A DNA stretch of 64,000 nucleotides from Flavobacteriales bacterium. Lineage in GTDB: Bacteria > Bacteroidota > Bacteroidia > Flavobacteriales_G > Salibacteraceae. Below, one piece after another: positions 9,791 through 18,550 of the stretch; the first letter of the stretch is position 1; each line of letters starts with the position of its first letter. The stretch lies in assembly GCA_020435995.1 (NCBI GenBank), contig JAGQYO010000008.1:1-64000 (forward strand). Direction: 5' to 3'. The position numbers and the translations under genes are program-made. The notes under the pieces were generated by a model. That model did no database searches, was not told the origin of the DNA, and saw only the letters and a program-made list of their open reading frames with translations.

Positions 9791-10689
9791 GACAATACGA
9801 GCAACTTTTCAAAGGAAGGCGTATTATGTTTTTAATGCCTTCGTTAGACACTGGAGGTGCAGAGCGCGTGATGATTACCTTGCTTAAATACCTAGACAGG
9901 GAGAAGTTCCAACCCATTTTGGTGGTGTTAAACGAAGGTATAAATCCACTTGATTTAGAAGATATCGGTTGTAATGTGGATATGTCGATTCTACATGTTT
10001 CAAGAGTCAGAAAAGCAGCTTTTAAAGTTCGAGAAAAGGTAATTGACTGGAAGCCAGATACTGTACTTTTTACCTTGGGATATATGAACGAAATGATGGC
10101 CACCATTATTCCTTTTTTACCAAAAAAGGTTCGATATATCGCCAGAGAATCCAGTATCCCATCACTTCGAAATCGGGCCGATAAACTCTCGCGGATTCAC
10201 GAGTATATCTATTCCAATTGGATGGCTCGCTTTGATTATATTATTTGCCAAAGTGAAGAAATGAGAATAGACATGGAAGGGCATTACCCGAAAACCACTT
10301 CAAAGCTTCAAGTAATTCAAAATCCAATCGACAAAGAGTACATACTCCGAAAGTCACAGGAGCCATGTGAGGCGATGAAAAATGAATTTCACAACATACT
10401 CGCCGTAGGCTCGCTAAAGCGCGTAAAAAACTATGATTTACTGATTGGCGAGGCTTCTCAAGCAGAAGAAAATGCTCGGTATTACATTTTAGGCGACGGA
10501 CCCGAACGAAACCATTTAGAACAAATGATTATATCTAGGAACTTGGAGAATAAAGTTTTTCTTTTGGGTCATCAAAACAACCCATGGAAATACATGGCCC
10601 GTGCCGACGAATTTTGGCAAAAAAGCCATTGGGAAGGGAGTAGCAATGCGTTGAGGGAGTGGACGCATCTCAAACTCAAAAAACCATAG
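9778..10689 (+). CDS. GT4 family glycosyltransferase, truncated at the C-terminus
   Basis: A 303-residue remnant of a GT4 enzyme. The N-terminal loop FLMPSLDTGGAERVM is normal and LAVGSLKRVKNYDLLI and ILGDGPERNHLEQMI are intact. The catalytic E-x7-E survives as EGSSNALRE. Right after it the protein reads WTHLKLKKP and stops, while relatives continue for 60-90 residues through the donor-binding end of the second Rossmann domain. No continuation was seen in another frame before the acyltransferase ATG, 10 bases downstream. The ATG at 9778, overlapping the asnB stop, is chosen over an upstream TTG inside asnB. Probably inactive, or active only if another subunit supplies the missing end. Confidence 0.75.
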   Translation: MDEVRQYEQLFKGRRIMFLMPSLDTGGAERVMITLLKYLDREKFQPILVVLNEGINPLDLEDIGCNVDMSILHVSRVRKAAFKVREKVIDWKPDTVLFTLGYMNEMMATIIPFLPKKVRYIARESSIPSLRNRADKLSRIHEYIYSNWMARFDYIICQSEEMRIDMEGHYPKTTSKLQVIQNPIDKEYILRKSQEPCEAMKNEFHNILAVGSLKRVKNYDLLIGEASQAEENARYYILGDGPERNHLEQMIISRNLENKVFLLGHQNNPWKYMARADEFWQKSHWEGSSNALREWTHLKLKKP

Positions 10690-10699
10690 CAAGGACTAT

Positions 10700-11635
10700 A
10701 TGCGATTCGAAGGATTAGATATCATAAGGTGCTTGGCTATTTCTGGGGTGTTTCTATTTCATTGTGAATTTGGATTTAAAGCCGGGTACATTGGAGTGGA
10801 TATGTTTTTTGTTCTTTCGGGCTTTTTGATGGGAGGGTATTTTGACAAGTTGATTGATCAATCCACACTTAGGAGCAAGATTTCCTTTCTCATACGCAGG
10901 GGGCTCCGAATATGGCCCCTATATTATGCAGTGCTTATTGCTACTGGAATCGTTTTGGGGTTAGACGGCAGACCACTGAGCTTTTTAGAATGGTCATCAT
11001 TCTTGTTATATGTAAACAATTACACAGCTTATTATATTGAGGAATTAGGACATTTATGGTCCTTGTGTATTGAAGAACACTTTTACCTTGCCATTCCTTT
11101 GGTTGTCCTAGTGTTTACCAAGCAAAAACTTATAGAATCGAGAGCTTTGTTTTTAGTCATTGTCTTGATGGGTGCATTGTTCTTAAAGCATTTTTTTAGT
11201 CATCCAGATGCTCCTTTTACATCACATGCGCGAGTTTATGAGTTATTTGCTGGTGTGTTGTTGTACCAACTAAAGCCGATGGTGAGTTTGGGCAAGTTAT
11301 ATTCTAGAATTATATTTTGCAGTTTATTATTGGCTGCTGTTTTAATCATGCAGATAGACTTGAAAGAATTTTTGGGAGAATGGACTGGGATTGTCCTTGG
11401 GTTGGTTTTTTCTTTGCTGATTTTAAGTAGTTTGCAAATTCAAACGCCAATAACAAGTTTTTTTTACCATTTTTCAAATTTAAGCTATGGTATTTACCTA
11501 ATTCACGTACCGGTATTAATATTTCTGGGAAATGGATTATTAGGGATAATTAGCTGTCTGATTTTAGCCGTTTTTTGTCGAAATGTTATTGAAGTACCTT
11601 TTTTAAATTTAAGAGATAAATACCTAACAATATGA
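10700..11635 (+). CDS. Acyltransferase family 3 (OafA-like, membrane)
   Basis: A 311-residue polytopic protein predicted to O-acetylate a surface glycan. The N-terminus has MRFEGLDIIRCLAIS, the family R-x-D/E-G-L-D-hhR motif, with the conserved histidine in VFLFHCEFG. GVDMFFVLSGFL and RRGLRIWPLYY follow, and the central LGHLWSLCIEEHFYL box is typical of the family. It is somewhat shorter than the usual 340-390 residues. It follows the truncated GT4 gene by 10 bases and overlaps the next gene by 4 bases (ATGA). It is a second acylation system, separate from the MBOAT pair. Confidence 0.9.
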   Translation: MRFEGLDIIRCLAISGVFLFHCEFGFKAGYIGVDMFFVLSGFLMGGYFDKLIDQSTLRSKISFLIRRGLRIWPLYYAVLIATGIVLGLDGRPLSFLEWSSFLLYVNNYTAYYIEELGHLWSLCIEEHFYLAIPLVVLVFTKQKLIESRALFLVIVLMGALFLKHFFSHPDAPFTSHARVYELFAGVLLYQLKPMVSLGKLYSRIIFCSLLLAAVLIMQIDLKEFLGEWTGIVLGLVFSLLILSSLQIQTPITSFFYHFSNLSYGIYLIHVPVLIFLGNGLLGIISCLILAVFCRNVIEVPFLNLRDKYLTI

Positions 11636-12324
11636 GTAAGTTGCCCATTAGAGTTCGATTAAAAAACTATTACCCGGAATGGCTTTACCGAAAAATCAGA
11701 TTGTTGAGAGATCGAAAACTCATTGAAAGGTGGAAGGAGGATGGACAGCCAATTCCTGCTGTGGACGCTTATAAACGGAAAATCTTGGCAAAGTTTGTTG
11801 AACTTAATAACAGAAATATTTTTATCGAAACTGGAACCTTCCTTGGGGATACAGTATTTGAAATTTATCCATTGGTCGATCGAGTTATAACCATTGAAAT
11901 TAGTAAAGAGCTAAAAACCAATGCTGAAAGGCGTTTTTTTGGCAATAATAAAGTTCAAATTTTAGAAGGAGATAGCGCAACGGTGCTGGCTTCAATAGAC
12001 CCTAAAAAACTAAAAAACGATAGGGTTATTTTTTGGTTAGATGGACACTACTCTGGCGGTTATACTGGAAAGGGGTCAGAAATCACACCAATTTATAGGG
12101 AATTAGATTGTATTAAAGAATTTCAATATAACCACGTAGACTCTATAATAATTATAGATGACAAAAGGCTGTTTACGGGCAACGAAGGCTACCCAAAGGC
12201 TAAAGATCTTATTGTTTATGTTGAAAGTTTGTTTGGCTGCAAAGTGAAAGAATACCACGATTTTTTTGTGTTTTCACTTGATAGTAAGGAAATAAATTTT
12301 CCATCTCCAGAAATTTTTATCTAA
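11632..12324 (+). CDS. Methyltransferase-like Rossmann protein of unknown substrate
   Basis: A 230-residue protein with a possible SAM-binding core. IFIETGTFLGDTV resembles motif I, RVITIEISKEL gives the acidic strand-2 end, and VIFWLDGHYSGG and SIIIIDDKR occupy the positions of later core strands. Homologous proteins appear in glycan clusters as putative sugar methyltransferases. It starts with ATGA overlap of the acyltransferase stop, so the two genes are probably translationally coupled. It is the last gene of this plus-strand run, before convergent genes. Enzyme activity is inferred only. Confidence 0.6.
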   Translation: MSKLPIRVRLKNYYPEWLYRKIRLLRDRKLIERWKEDGQPIPAVDAYKRKILAKFVELNNRNIFIETGTFLGDTVFEIYPLVDRVITIEISKELKTNAERRFFGNNKVQILEGDSATVLASIDPKKLKNDRVIFWLDGHYSGGYTGKGSEITPIYRELDCIKEFQYNHVDSIIIIDDKRLFTGNEGYPKAKDLIVYVESLFGCKVKEYHDFFVFSLDSKEINFPSPEIFI

Positions 12325-12490
12325 AACTGAGTTGAGTCTTCTTTGATTTTATTAGAAAGCCCAACTTTAAGGGCTGAATTAATTTTGTGTAATCTATTGC
12401 TTACATCGCAGAAGAATTAAACCTTCATAAGAGCCTGATTAGTGATGATTAATTTCGGAAGGCAAAGCGAGAGGTTGAAAAGTCGATTCA

Positions 12491-13348
12491 TTACCCGGGA
12501 TAATTTTTTTTCGGGTTCAGCAAGTAATAAACTTTTCTAAGCGCCTTTTTAATAAAACCAGTGCTACTGGAGTCTCCAAAATATCTCAAAGACTTTGGTA
12601 CGGCTTGCAAGTCAAATTTTTTGACAGGCTTATTATGCCATAGAAGCTTAAATTCATTAGTTAAAACCAAGGTGCCATCATACAATTGAAAGATTCTAGG
12701 AGCATCATAATTCTCCCACATCGCGTTTATGCTATTGTCTTGTATTTCGAATAAGTCAAATAAATCTTTTTTGACAAAAATTCCATTGCAGGTGGTGGTT
12801 GCAATGAGTTCATAACCCTTGCTTTTGCCTAGTTTTATTAACGAAAGAAGGCTGTTTCCATGGTTTAACGATGCTTTTTTTTCTTGAACAAATTCAATAT
12901 CACTAGGAATTGTAGGATTGAATTCGATGACAACCACCCGCGGTTGGTGTTTTTTTAAGGATTCCCATACATGGTAGTCATTGCCATCAATGTCAATAGA
13001 AAGGAGGTCGAAATCTTTGGGAATATTTGCTTTTTCGATGATATTATCGAGCGTATGCTTACCTTCAAAAGCAACAAATTCGTTTATTAATATTGCGTGG
13101 CTTGTGGTACTAAATGTTCTCTTTAAATCTTGGAATTTATTCGAATTTCCTTCAATAAGAATTCCGTTCCAATGTTTGTTTTTTATTAACTCGTATGTAT
13201 TGCTTAAGTGCTTGCCATCCCAAGCACCAAATTCTACACACCAATATTTTTCTTTCTTTGGCAGTATTTCAAAGATTTTCTCGATGATTCCATCTTCTCC
13301 AAATTGAGAAAACTTGTTGAATGCATATTTTTTTAATTTATTCTCCAT
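12491..13348 (-). CDS. FkbM-like methyltransferase
   Basis: A 285-residue protein with an FkbM-type layout: WCVEFGAWDGKHLSN as motif I, GILIEGN, then LLSIDIDGNDYHVWESL and VVVIEFNP. FkbM-family proteins O-methylate sugars or other small molecules, but some members have unknown activity. It is convergent with the plus-strand gene that ends at 12324, with 166 bases between them. The start is ATG at 13348. No partner gene on the same strand is close; the next minus-strand gene upstream starts its end 250 bases away. Confidence 0.65.
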   Translation of the reverse strand: MENKLKKYAFNKFSQFGEDGIIEKIFEILPKKEKYWCVEFGAWDGKHLSNTYELIKNKHWNGILIEGNSNKFQDLKRTFSTTSHAILINEFVAFEGKHTLDNIIEKANIPKDFDLLSIDIDGNDYHVWESLKKHQPRVVVIEFNPTIPSDIEFVQEKKASLNHGNSLLSLIKLGKSKGYELIATTTCNGIFVKKDLFDLFEIQDNSINAMWENYDAPRIFQLYDGTLVLTNEFKLLWHNKPVKKFDLQAVPKSLRYFGDSSSTGFIKKALRKVYYLLNPKKNYPG

Positions 13349-13598
13349 GTTGTCGTTTCTTTCTATGAATTTAAGTGAGAGATGTGATGTAGAAATAGAT
13401 GGGGGACTTTCAATTAAAAGCAGGCCAAAAGTAAAATTTTGCCAGAGTTTAAAAGTTCGAAATCCTGGGCAGTTTTACACTAATTATATTTGCTTTCAAA
13501 ACCAATAAACGAGGTTTTTTTAGGCATCTTTTCATAAAAAAACGTCACTTGTTTTAACAGCCCATTTTCACGGTTATTATCTTGTCTCTTTTTGATTA
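13349..13598. other. Noncoding gap in the polysaccharide locus
   Basis: A 250-base stretch between two minus-strand genes. It is AT-rich with no convincing open frame, repeat or hairpin terminator. It probably holds the promoter of the FkbM-like gene, but no TAnnTTTG match was recognised. Confidence 0.5.
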
Positions 13599-14537
13599 TC
13601 AGATATTTTCGTTTCGGGTAGAATTCGTATACATTTCAATAAAATCAGATTTTGTTAGTGCATAAAAGTCTTCTATGATATGAGTACTTACAACCAATTT
13701 ATGAATTTCATCTCCTTCATTTTCTAAGAATATCAGTTTGTTTTGGCCCAGAAATGCGGCCATGGCGCTGAACGTGCTTGGAACGGCATAAATAATATCG
13801 CATTGCATTAAGCAATCAAAGTCTTCAATCATAAACCTGTTCTCTAATCGTATTTGAGGATGACTTAATTCAGGAATGTTGTACAATTCATCAAAACAAT
13901 CTGAACAAATGAAAATTTTAGAATCGGCTTCGACCTTATATTTTTCGATGATCTGCTCAATCCATTTTACATAAGTAGAAATATCAAAATAGTATTTACC
14001 CTTTAAAAGATATTTATAATCGGTTCGTCGAATATGCACCCCTATATTGTAGCTGCCACCAATAGGAGTTGACTTCGAGAATTTAAAATGCTGCTTAATG
14101 GTCTCTATATGATTTTTAATATCGGAATTGCACCAGAATCCACGAATGAAGTTAAACTTAGTTTTAGAAAGCTGATTGATAACTTGTTGGTTTTTTAAGT
14201 CGATGGTTTTGTCGTAGTCATAATCAAATGAGGTTACCCAATCATTGTCAATTTTGAACCGATTTATAATTCGATACGCCGCATAGGTAGTTAAAAACAA
14301 TAGCTTTCTATAAAACCGAAATTTCGACAGAAACGATAATAAATTAGCTTTTTCGGGAAACCTTCCTAGTGGATCTTTATCGAACGATTTGAAAATCCCA
14401 TAGTAGTTGTCAAAAGAGGCATTTATAATCCTAAAATGGGGATGTGCTTTAGCAAAAGCGACAAAGTGCGCATGCCATAATATCCGGTTGCCCAACCTGC
14501 CCGGTTTGTCACATAGAATAATGTACCTAATTTGCAT
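13599..14537 (-). CDS. GT11-like (alpha-1,2-fucosyltransferase-like) glycosyltransferase
   Basis: A 312-residue protein. The N-terminal PGRLGNRILWHAHFVAFAKAH corresponds to the GGLGNQLFQYA-type start of GT11 enzymes. GVHIRRTDY near the middle is the HxRRxD motif that binds GDP-fucose. The end contains CDIIYAVPSTFSAMAAFLG, comparable to the D-hhhhSSSTFSWWaA region. Fucose transfer from GDP-fucose to galactose is the family role, but no GDP-fucose synthesis genes are in the window, so the donor is an inference. It overlaps the Wzx-like gene by 11 bases and is probably cotranscribed with it. Confidence 0.68.
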   Translation of the reverse strand: MQIRYIILCDKPGRLGNRILWHAHFVAFAKAHPHFRIINASFDNYYGIFKSFDKDPLGRFPEKANLLSFLSKFRFYRKLLFLTTYAAYRIINRFKIDNDWVTSFDYDYDKTIDLKNQQVINQLSKTKFNFIRGFWCNSDIKNHIETIKQHFKFSKSTPIGGSYNIGVHIRRTDYKYLLKGKYYFDISTYVKWIEQIIEKYKVEADSKIFICSDCFDELYNIPELSHPQIRLENRFMIEDFDCLMQCDIIYAVPSTFSAMAAFLGQNKLIFLENEGDEIHKLVVSTHIIEDFYALTKSDFIEMYTNSTRNENI

Positions 14538-15918
14538 TTATGAACCGCCAAACATGTTTTACTTTAATAAGCATAATTAATACAATGCCTGTTATTCCTA
14601 CAATGCTATAGGCCCATTGATACTGCAAGTATTCTGAAAGCATAAGTGCTGCAACAAATAGAACGACATAAAGAATAAGATTCTGCAAAATCATGAATAC
14701 TAGAGATGACTCTTTTCTAATTATCCCAAATATTGTGAGAATTAAAATAGAACCTATGATTTTTGAAAATAGAAAATAGAAAATTACGTCAGAAAGGGTT
14801 AGTGACTTGTCAAAAAATATAATTACCAAGTAGGCAATTCCGGAAAAGGAATTGAAAAAACCAACTAGTTGTGGCCGTTTCTGCGCAATTAATTCAACCG
14901 TGACAACATAGTGTGGAATTGTAAAAAAGAAGGCAAAGGATGCTAAGAAAATATTTTTTCCAATATCTAAATACTGTTCTCCTAGGACAACCTCAATAAG
15001 CCCAATCAAACTAATTAAACCTAGGAATCCAACTCCCGCAAGATGAACAAACCAAGATAAAAACTCTATTTCTTTTTTTTTTTCTTTTTTTAGAAAGGCG
15101 TCCATAAATAAAGGTTGTATTGCCCCAGTTGCTCCTGTATAAAATATTTGAATTGCCCCTGAAATTGTTATTACTATTCCGAAAGTTCCTAAAGTTTCAA
15201 TATCAATTTTATCTTCAATTATGAATCGATCTATATAATACAGAAACCAAGCGAATACAAGCCATGGGATAAGCTTTATAGAGTAAGCAAGGCCTGTTTT
15301 TATTAATTTGAATTGTGTATTTGCCTGCCAGAGCTTTTCAATAAAATATACGAGGATTAGAATCAGAACATTGGTGGCGAACTTGGCCAAAAAAAGAAAC
15401 GATAAATTAAATTTATTAAGGATGACTAAGAGACTAAAAACTAAATTAGTGAGTATAGAAATCAAACTGCAAATGGATGCGATTCGGATTTTCTTAAGGT
15501 TCTTGTAGTAAACCAAAGAAGAATTTGAATAAACTTCACTAAGTCCACATAAGATGGCCAGAAAAATGGTAGTGTTGGTCAATAAAGGATTTGAATAAAA
15601 CGTGACAATAAGGACTCCGCCGACTAAAAAAATACCAATATTGAATAAGGTGGCATATTGAAAAATAGACTTTAGGAAATCTTTAGAAGTCTTTAAATCT
15701 GAGATGTAATTGAAATGGAAGTTGTTCATTGCGTGACTGATACTGAGGCCACTAATGAGTGTAAAAAAAGCGGAAAAAACTAGTAGCAATACATAAATTC
15801 CATACGATTCTTTGGAGTAATATTGCGTTATTAATGGCAACAACAAAAAGGCTAAAGCTGGTTGCAGAAATGAAAGAATGGTGTATGAAACACCAGATTT
15901 TAACAAGTAACTAAACAT
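14527..15918 (-). CDS. Wzx-like oligosaccharide flippase (MOP superfamily)
   Basis: A polytopic protein of about 463 residues with 12-14 predicted membrane segments. The N-terminal LPLITQYYSKESYGIYVLLLVF is typical of Wzx/RfbX polysaccharide flippases. It probably translocates an undecaprenyl-diphosphate-linked repeat unit to the periplasmic face. ATG at 15916-15918 is preferred to TTG at 15924. Its start and the start of the divergent GT4 gene at 15929 lie only 10 bases apart, leaving no room for separate promoters between them. A second flippase (MurJ-like) sits at 4840, so the region may be two joined glycan clusters. Confidence 0.85.
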   Translation of the reverse strand: MFSYLLKSGVSYTILSFLQPALAFLLLPLITQYYSKESYGIYVLLLVFSAFFTLISGLSISHAMNNFHFNYISDLKTSKDFLKSIFQYATLFNIGIFLVGGVLIVTFYSNPLLTNTTIFLAILCGLSEVYSNSSLVYYKNLKKIRIASICSLISILTNLVFSLLVILNKFNLSFLFLAKFATNVLILILVYFIEKLWQANTQFKLIKTGLAYSIKLIPWLVFAWFLYYIDRFIIEDKIDIETLGTFGIVITISGAIQIFYTGATGAIQPLFMDAFLKKEKKKEIEFLSWFVHLAGVGFLGLISLIGLIEVVLGEQYLDIGKNIFLASFAFFFTIPHYVVTVELIAQKRPQLVGFFNSFSGIAYLVIIFFDKSLTLSDVIFYFLFSKIIGSILILTIFGIIRKESSLVFMILQNLILYVVLFVAALMLSEYLQYQWAYSIVGITGIVLIMLIKVKHVWRFINAN

Positions 15919-15928
15919 CCTCAAAGTT

Positions 15929-16975
15929 GTGAAAGCAAAAGTATTGTTTGTTGTAGAACAGCTTGAAGATTCTAGATATTATTCGGATTTGTTTCATTGG
16001 TTGGAATCTGAGAGTTATGAAATATGGTTTTTCAATTTAGCCCAATTTAAGTTTAATGAGGCGACTTTAGCTCATAGAACCATCCTAAATACAAGTTCTA
16101 ATTACTTCATGTCCATGATTCAGCTTATGCGTTTAATGCATAGATTTGATGTAATACACGCTCACGAATTTATTCCGGCTTTTTATTCCGTTATTGCTAA
16201 GCTTGTTAGTTTTAACCAAAAAAAGCTAATTTTTCATTGGCACCATGGTAAATCAAAAGGTTTTAAGCCGTTCATTATGGCAAGTTTTTCCATGTTTTTT
16301 TCGGATCGAATAGTCTTTGTATCTGAAGAGATGCGTGCAATAAATGTTGGCAGGAAAAAGATTCGAAACGGGAAATTTAAAGTGATAGAAAATGGAATAT
16401 CGGTAGACCCTTCACCTGTTGACATTTCTCGAGATATCGACATTTGTTTATTGGGCAGATTAAGAGAAGAGAAGGGCTTTCTGCAGGCATTAGAAGCAAT
16501 TGCTGAAATTCGGCAAATACATCCTCAACTTAAAGTAAAGCTGATAGGTTCTGGCCCGCAAAAGGAAGAACTAAAAAATAAAATTGCCAAATTGCACTTA
16601 TCTGATGCAGTTGAAATGCTTGGGCATATATATAACCCAATTCCTTTTTTACATAGATCAAAAATTCTGCTAGTACCCAGCCGTTCCGAGCCATTTGGAA
16701 TAGTTGCAATAGAAGGGCTTGGGGCTGGAGCCGTTGTTGTGGCTAGTAGAGTAGGAGGATTGATGCACATAATTGATCATAATAAAAACGGCTTGTTAGT
16801 AGGATCTAATGACCTAGTTGGCTTTTCTAATTCAATTCATGAGTTGTTAATAAACCATGCGTTGAGAACAAAGCTCTCCGAGGCAGGGTTAGAAAAGTTT
16901 AATTTGAAATATAGCGCAGCTAAGATGGCAGAGCGATACACGCTACTTTATAAAGAATTATTAAATGGCAGTTGA
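15929..16975 (+). CDS. GT4 family glycosyltransferase
   Basis: A 348-residue GT-B enzyme. The first domain carries VIHAHEFIPAFYSV and the second LLGRLREEKGFLQALEA, then the E-x7-E motif EPFGIVAIE and RVGGLMHIIDHNKNGLLV. It starts at GTG (15929), because no ATG is available before residue 82 in frame. It overlaps the next methyltransferase gene by 11 bases and begins the long plus-strand run to 22966. Donor and linkage are unknown. Confidence 0.9.
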   Translation: MKAKVLFVVEQLEDSRYYSDLFHWLESESYEIWFFNLAQFKFNEATLAHRTILNTSSNYFMSMIQLMRLMHRFDVIHAHEFIPAFYSVIAKLVSFNQKKLIFHWHHGKSKGFKPFIMASFSMFFSDRIVFVSEEMRAINVGRKKIRNGKFKVIENGISVDPSPVDISRDIDICLLGRLREEKGFLQALEAIAEIRQIHPQLKVKLIGSGPQKEELKNKIAKLHLSDAVEMLGHIYNPIPFLHRSKILLVPSRSEPFGIVAIEGLGAGAVVVASRVGGLMHIIDHNKNGLLVGSNDLVGFSNSIHELLINHALRTKLSEAGLEKFNLKYSAAKMAERYTLLYKELLNGS

Positions 16976-17747
16976 AAGAGTTGATGCCGTAGAGCAAGGT
17001 TCACCTTGGCACGAAGAGCACCTAAGTAGGTACGTTTTTGCTTCAAAATATTTCAAAAGCAAAAGGGTTTTGGACATTGCCTGCGGTACTGGATTTGGCT
17101 CTGAATTCATTTTAAATAATAAGCCGGACTTTTTATATGCTGCTGATGTATCTGAGGAAGCTATTGAAGCAACTAAAAGAAAAATTGAAGGTGTGGCTAA
17201 CTCAGAAGTTGGTTTTCAAAATGGGTGCAACATGTCATTCGAAGACAATAGCTTTGATGTAGTTATCAGTATTGAAACCATAGAACATATTGAAAACGAC
17301 ATTCAATTTTTGGCTGAAATTCATAGGGTTTTAAAACCCGACGGTGTGCTAATAATTTCAACACCAAATGGGCTAGTTACCAATCCGAACCAAGGAAAAC
17401 CTGTCAATCAGTTTCATGTAAGAGAAGATTTCCCAAAGGATTTGCAAAGAAAACTGAATACCCACTTTCTGATTGATTTGGCCGCCGGACAACATGTTTC
17501 TAAAAAGTTCAAAGTAGCTCCTTTTCTTCCATCTTTTTCCAAACATTTGATGGGTTCAAATGAAAAAGTTTGGGCGGCAATTTGGTCAGTGATATTCCGC
17601 CTTCCAAGGGTTTTAAGAAATAGTATTTCGAACATGCTACTTGGCCATGATTTTTATCCCCAAGTAGAGGATTATACCTTTGAGCCCGAAAACATAGAAA
17701 AAGCACACGTGCAATACTATATCTGTAGGAACAAAGGAATTGTTTAA
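16965..17747 (+). CDS. Class I SAM-dependent methyltransferase
   Basis: A 260-residue methyltransferase with VLDIACGTGFGSEFIL as motif I, LYAADVSEEAI as the acidic strand, and FDVVISIETIEHIEND plus LKPDGVLIISTPNG in the later motifs. The N-terminal GSPWHEEHLSRYVFA is common in glycan-cluster methyltransferases. It overlaps the upstream GT4 gene by 11 bases and the downstream GT2 by one base (TAATG). It probably acts on a sugar residue of the repeat unit or caps a chain; the target is not known. Confidence 0.85.
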   Translation: MAVERVDAVEQGSPWHEEHLSRYVFASKYFKSKRVLDIACGTGFGSEFILNNKPDFLYAADVSEEAIEATKRKIEGVANSEVGFQNGCNMSFEDNSFDVVISIETIEHIENDIQFLAEIHRVLKPDGVLIISTPNGLVTNPNQGKPVNQFHVREDFPKDLQRKLNTHFLIDLAAGQHVSKKFKVAPFLPSFSKHLMGSNEKVWAAIWSVIFRLPRVLRNSISNMLLGHDFYPQVEDYTFEPENIEKAHVQYYICRNKGIV

Positions 17748-18550
17748 TGACGGAATCACAAAGTCTTGTTTCTGTAATCATACCATGTTACAACGCCGAG
17801 AAATACCTCGCTGAGACCATTAATTCCGTGGTCAACCAATCGTATAATCACATAGAAATCATTGTAGTTGATGACGGGTCATCTGACGCTTCGGTTTCAA
17901 TAGCGGAGTCCATTTCTGGGGTTCAGGTTGTAAAAAAGAAAAACGGCGGAGTTTCGTCAGCGAGGAATTTGGGTTTTGAAGCCTCTAAAGGAGAATACCT
18001 GACCTTTTTGGATGCTGATGACTGGTTGTTTCCCAATACAATAGAAGACAAGGTAAATGCATTGAAAAACTCGAAAGCTGGCTTGGCTCACGGCATTGTA
18101 GAAGTAACAGATAGCCAGTTAAAAGGAAACGGTACTTTTCTTAAAGGTGCAGAGGATAAAACCTTAGAAGCCCTTTTAAATTATGCCCCTCCTGCTATTC
18201 CTTGCCCTTCAAATGCCTTAATTAAGCGGGATGCATTGTTGAAGGTGGGTTTATTCGACCTTCAATTGAGTACAAGTGCCGATTATGACCTGTGGCTGAG
18301 AATCGCCATGGAATTCGAAATTCTTGCGGTGGATACAATGGGTGTGAAATATCGGCAACATGAGTTGAATATGTTTTCGAACCTCGGACTTCAAATTCAC
18401 GATATGGAACTCATTTTCGGTAAGTATGATCGGCAATTAGATTTGCGCCGGGTAAAAAATAAGTTCTATAATTCAATAGCAAAAGCATTTTTAAAGCAAG
18501 GAAACCTTTATCAGGCAGCAAGGCAATTTTATAAATTGATGTTTTTATGA
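17747..18550 (+). CDS. GT2 family glycosyltransferase
   Basis: A 267-residue GT-A enzyme. It has VSVIIPCYNAEKYL, IIVVDDGSSDAS, the metal-binding FLDADDW (DxD-like) near residue 88, and a later D-Y-D-L-W-L motif holding the probable catalytic acid. GT2 enzymes are inverting and use nucleotide-sugar donors. Membrane segments are absent, so it acts in the cytoplasm. The start overlaps the preceding stop by one base and its own stop overlaps the next ATG by four bases, so it is tightly coupled within the operon. Confidence 0.92.
   Translation: MTESQSLVSVIIPCYNAEKYLAETINSVVNQSYNHIEIIVVDDGSSDASVSIAESISGVQVVKKKNGGVSSARNLGFEASKGEYLTFLDADDWLFPNTIEDKVNALKNSKAGLAHGIVEVTDSQLKGNGTFLKGAEDKTLEALLNYAPPAIPCPSNALIKRDALLKVGLFDLQLSTSADYDLWLRIAMEFEILAVDTMGVKYRQHELNMFSNLGLQIHDMELIFGKYDRQLDLRRVKNKFYNSIAKAFLKQGNLYQAARQFYKLMFL

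Noticed and set aside
9711-10106. 131-residue open frame antisense across asnB and the truncated GT4
   Set aside because: It lies over well supported genes with clear motifs and shows no recognisable protein features.
12358-12375. Short hairpin AGCCC/GGGCT between convergent genes
   Set aside because: Only five base pairs with an 8-base loop and no proper T-tract; too weak to call a terminator.
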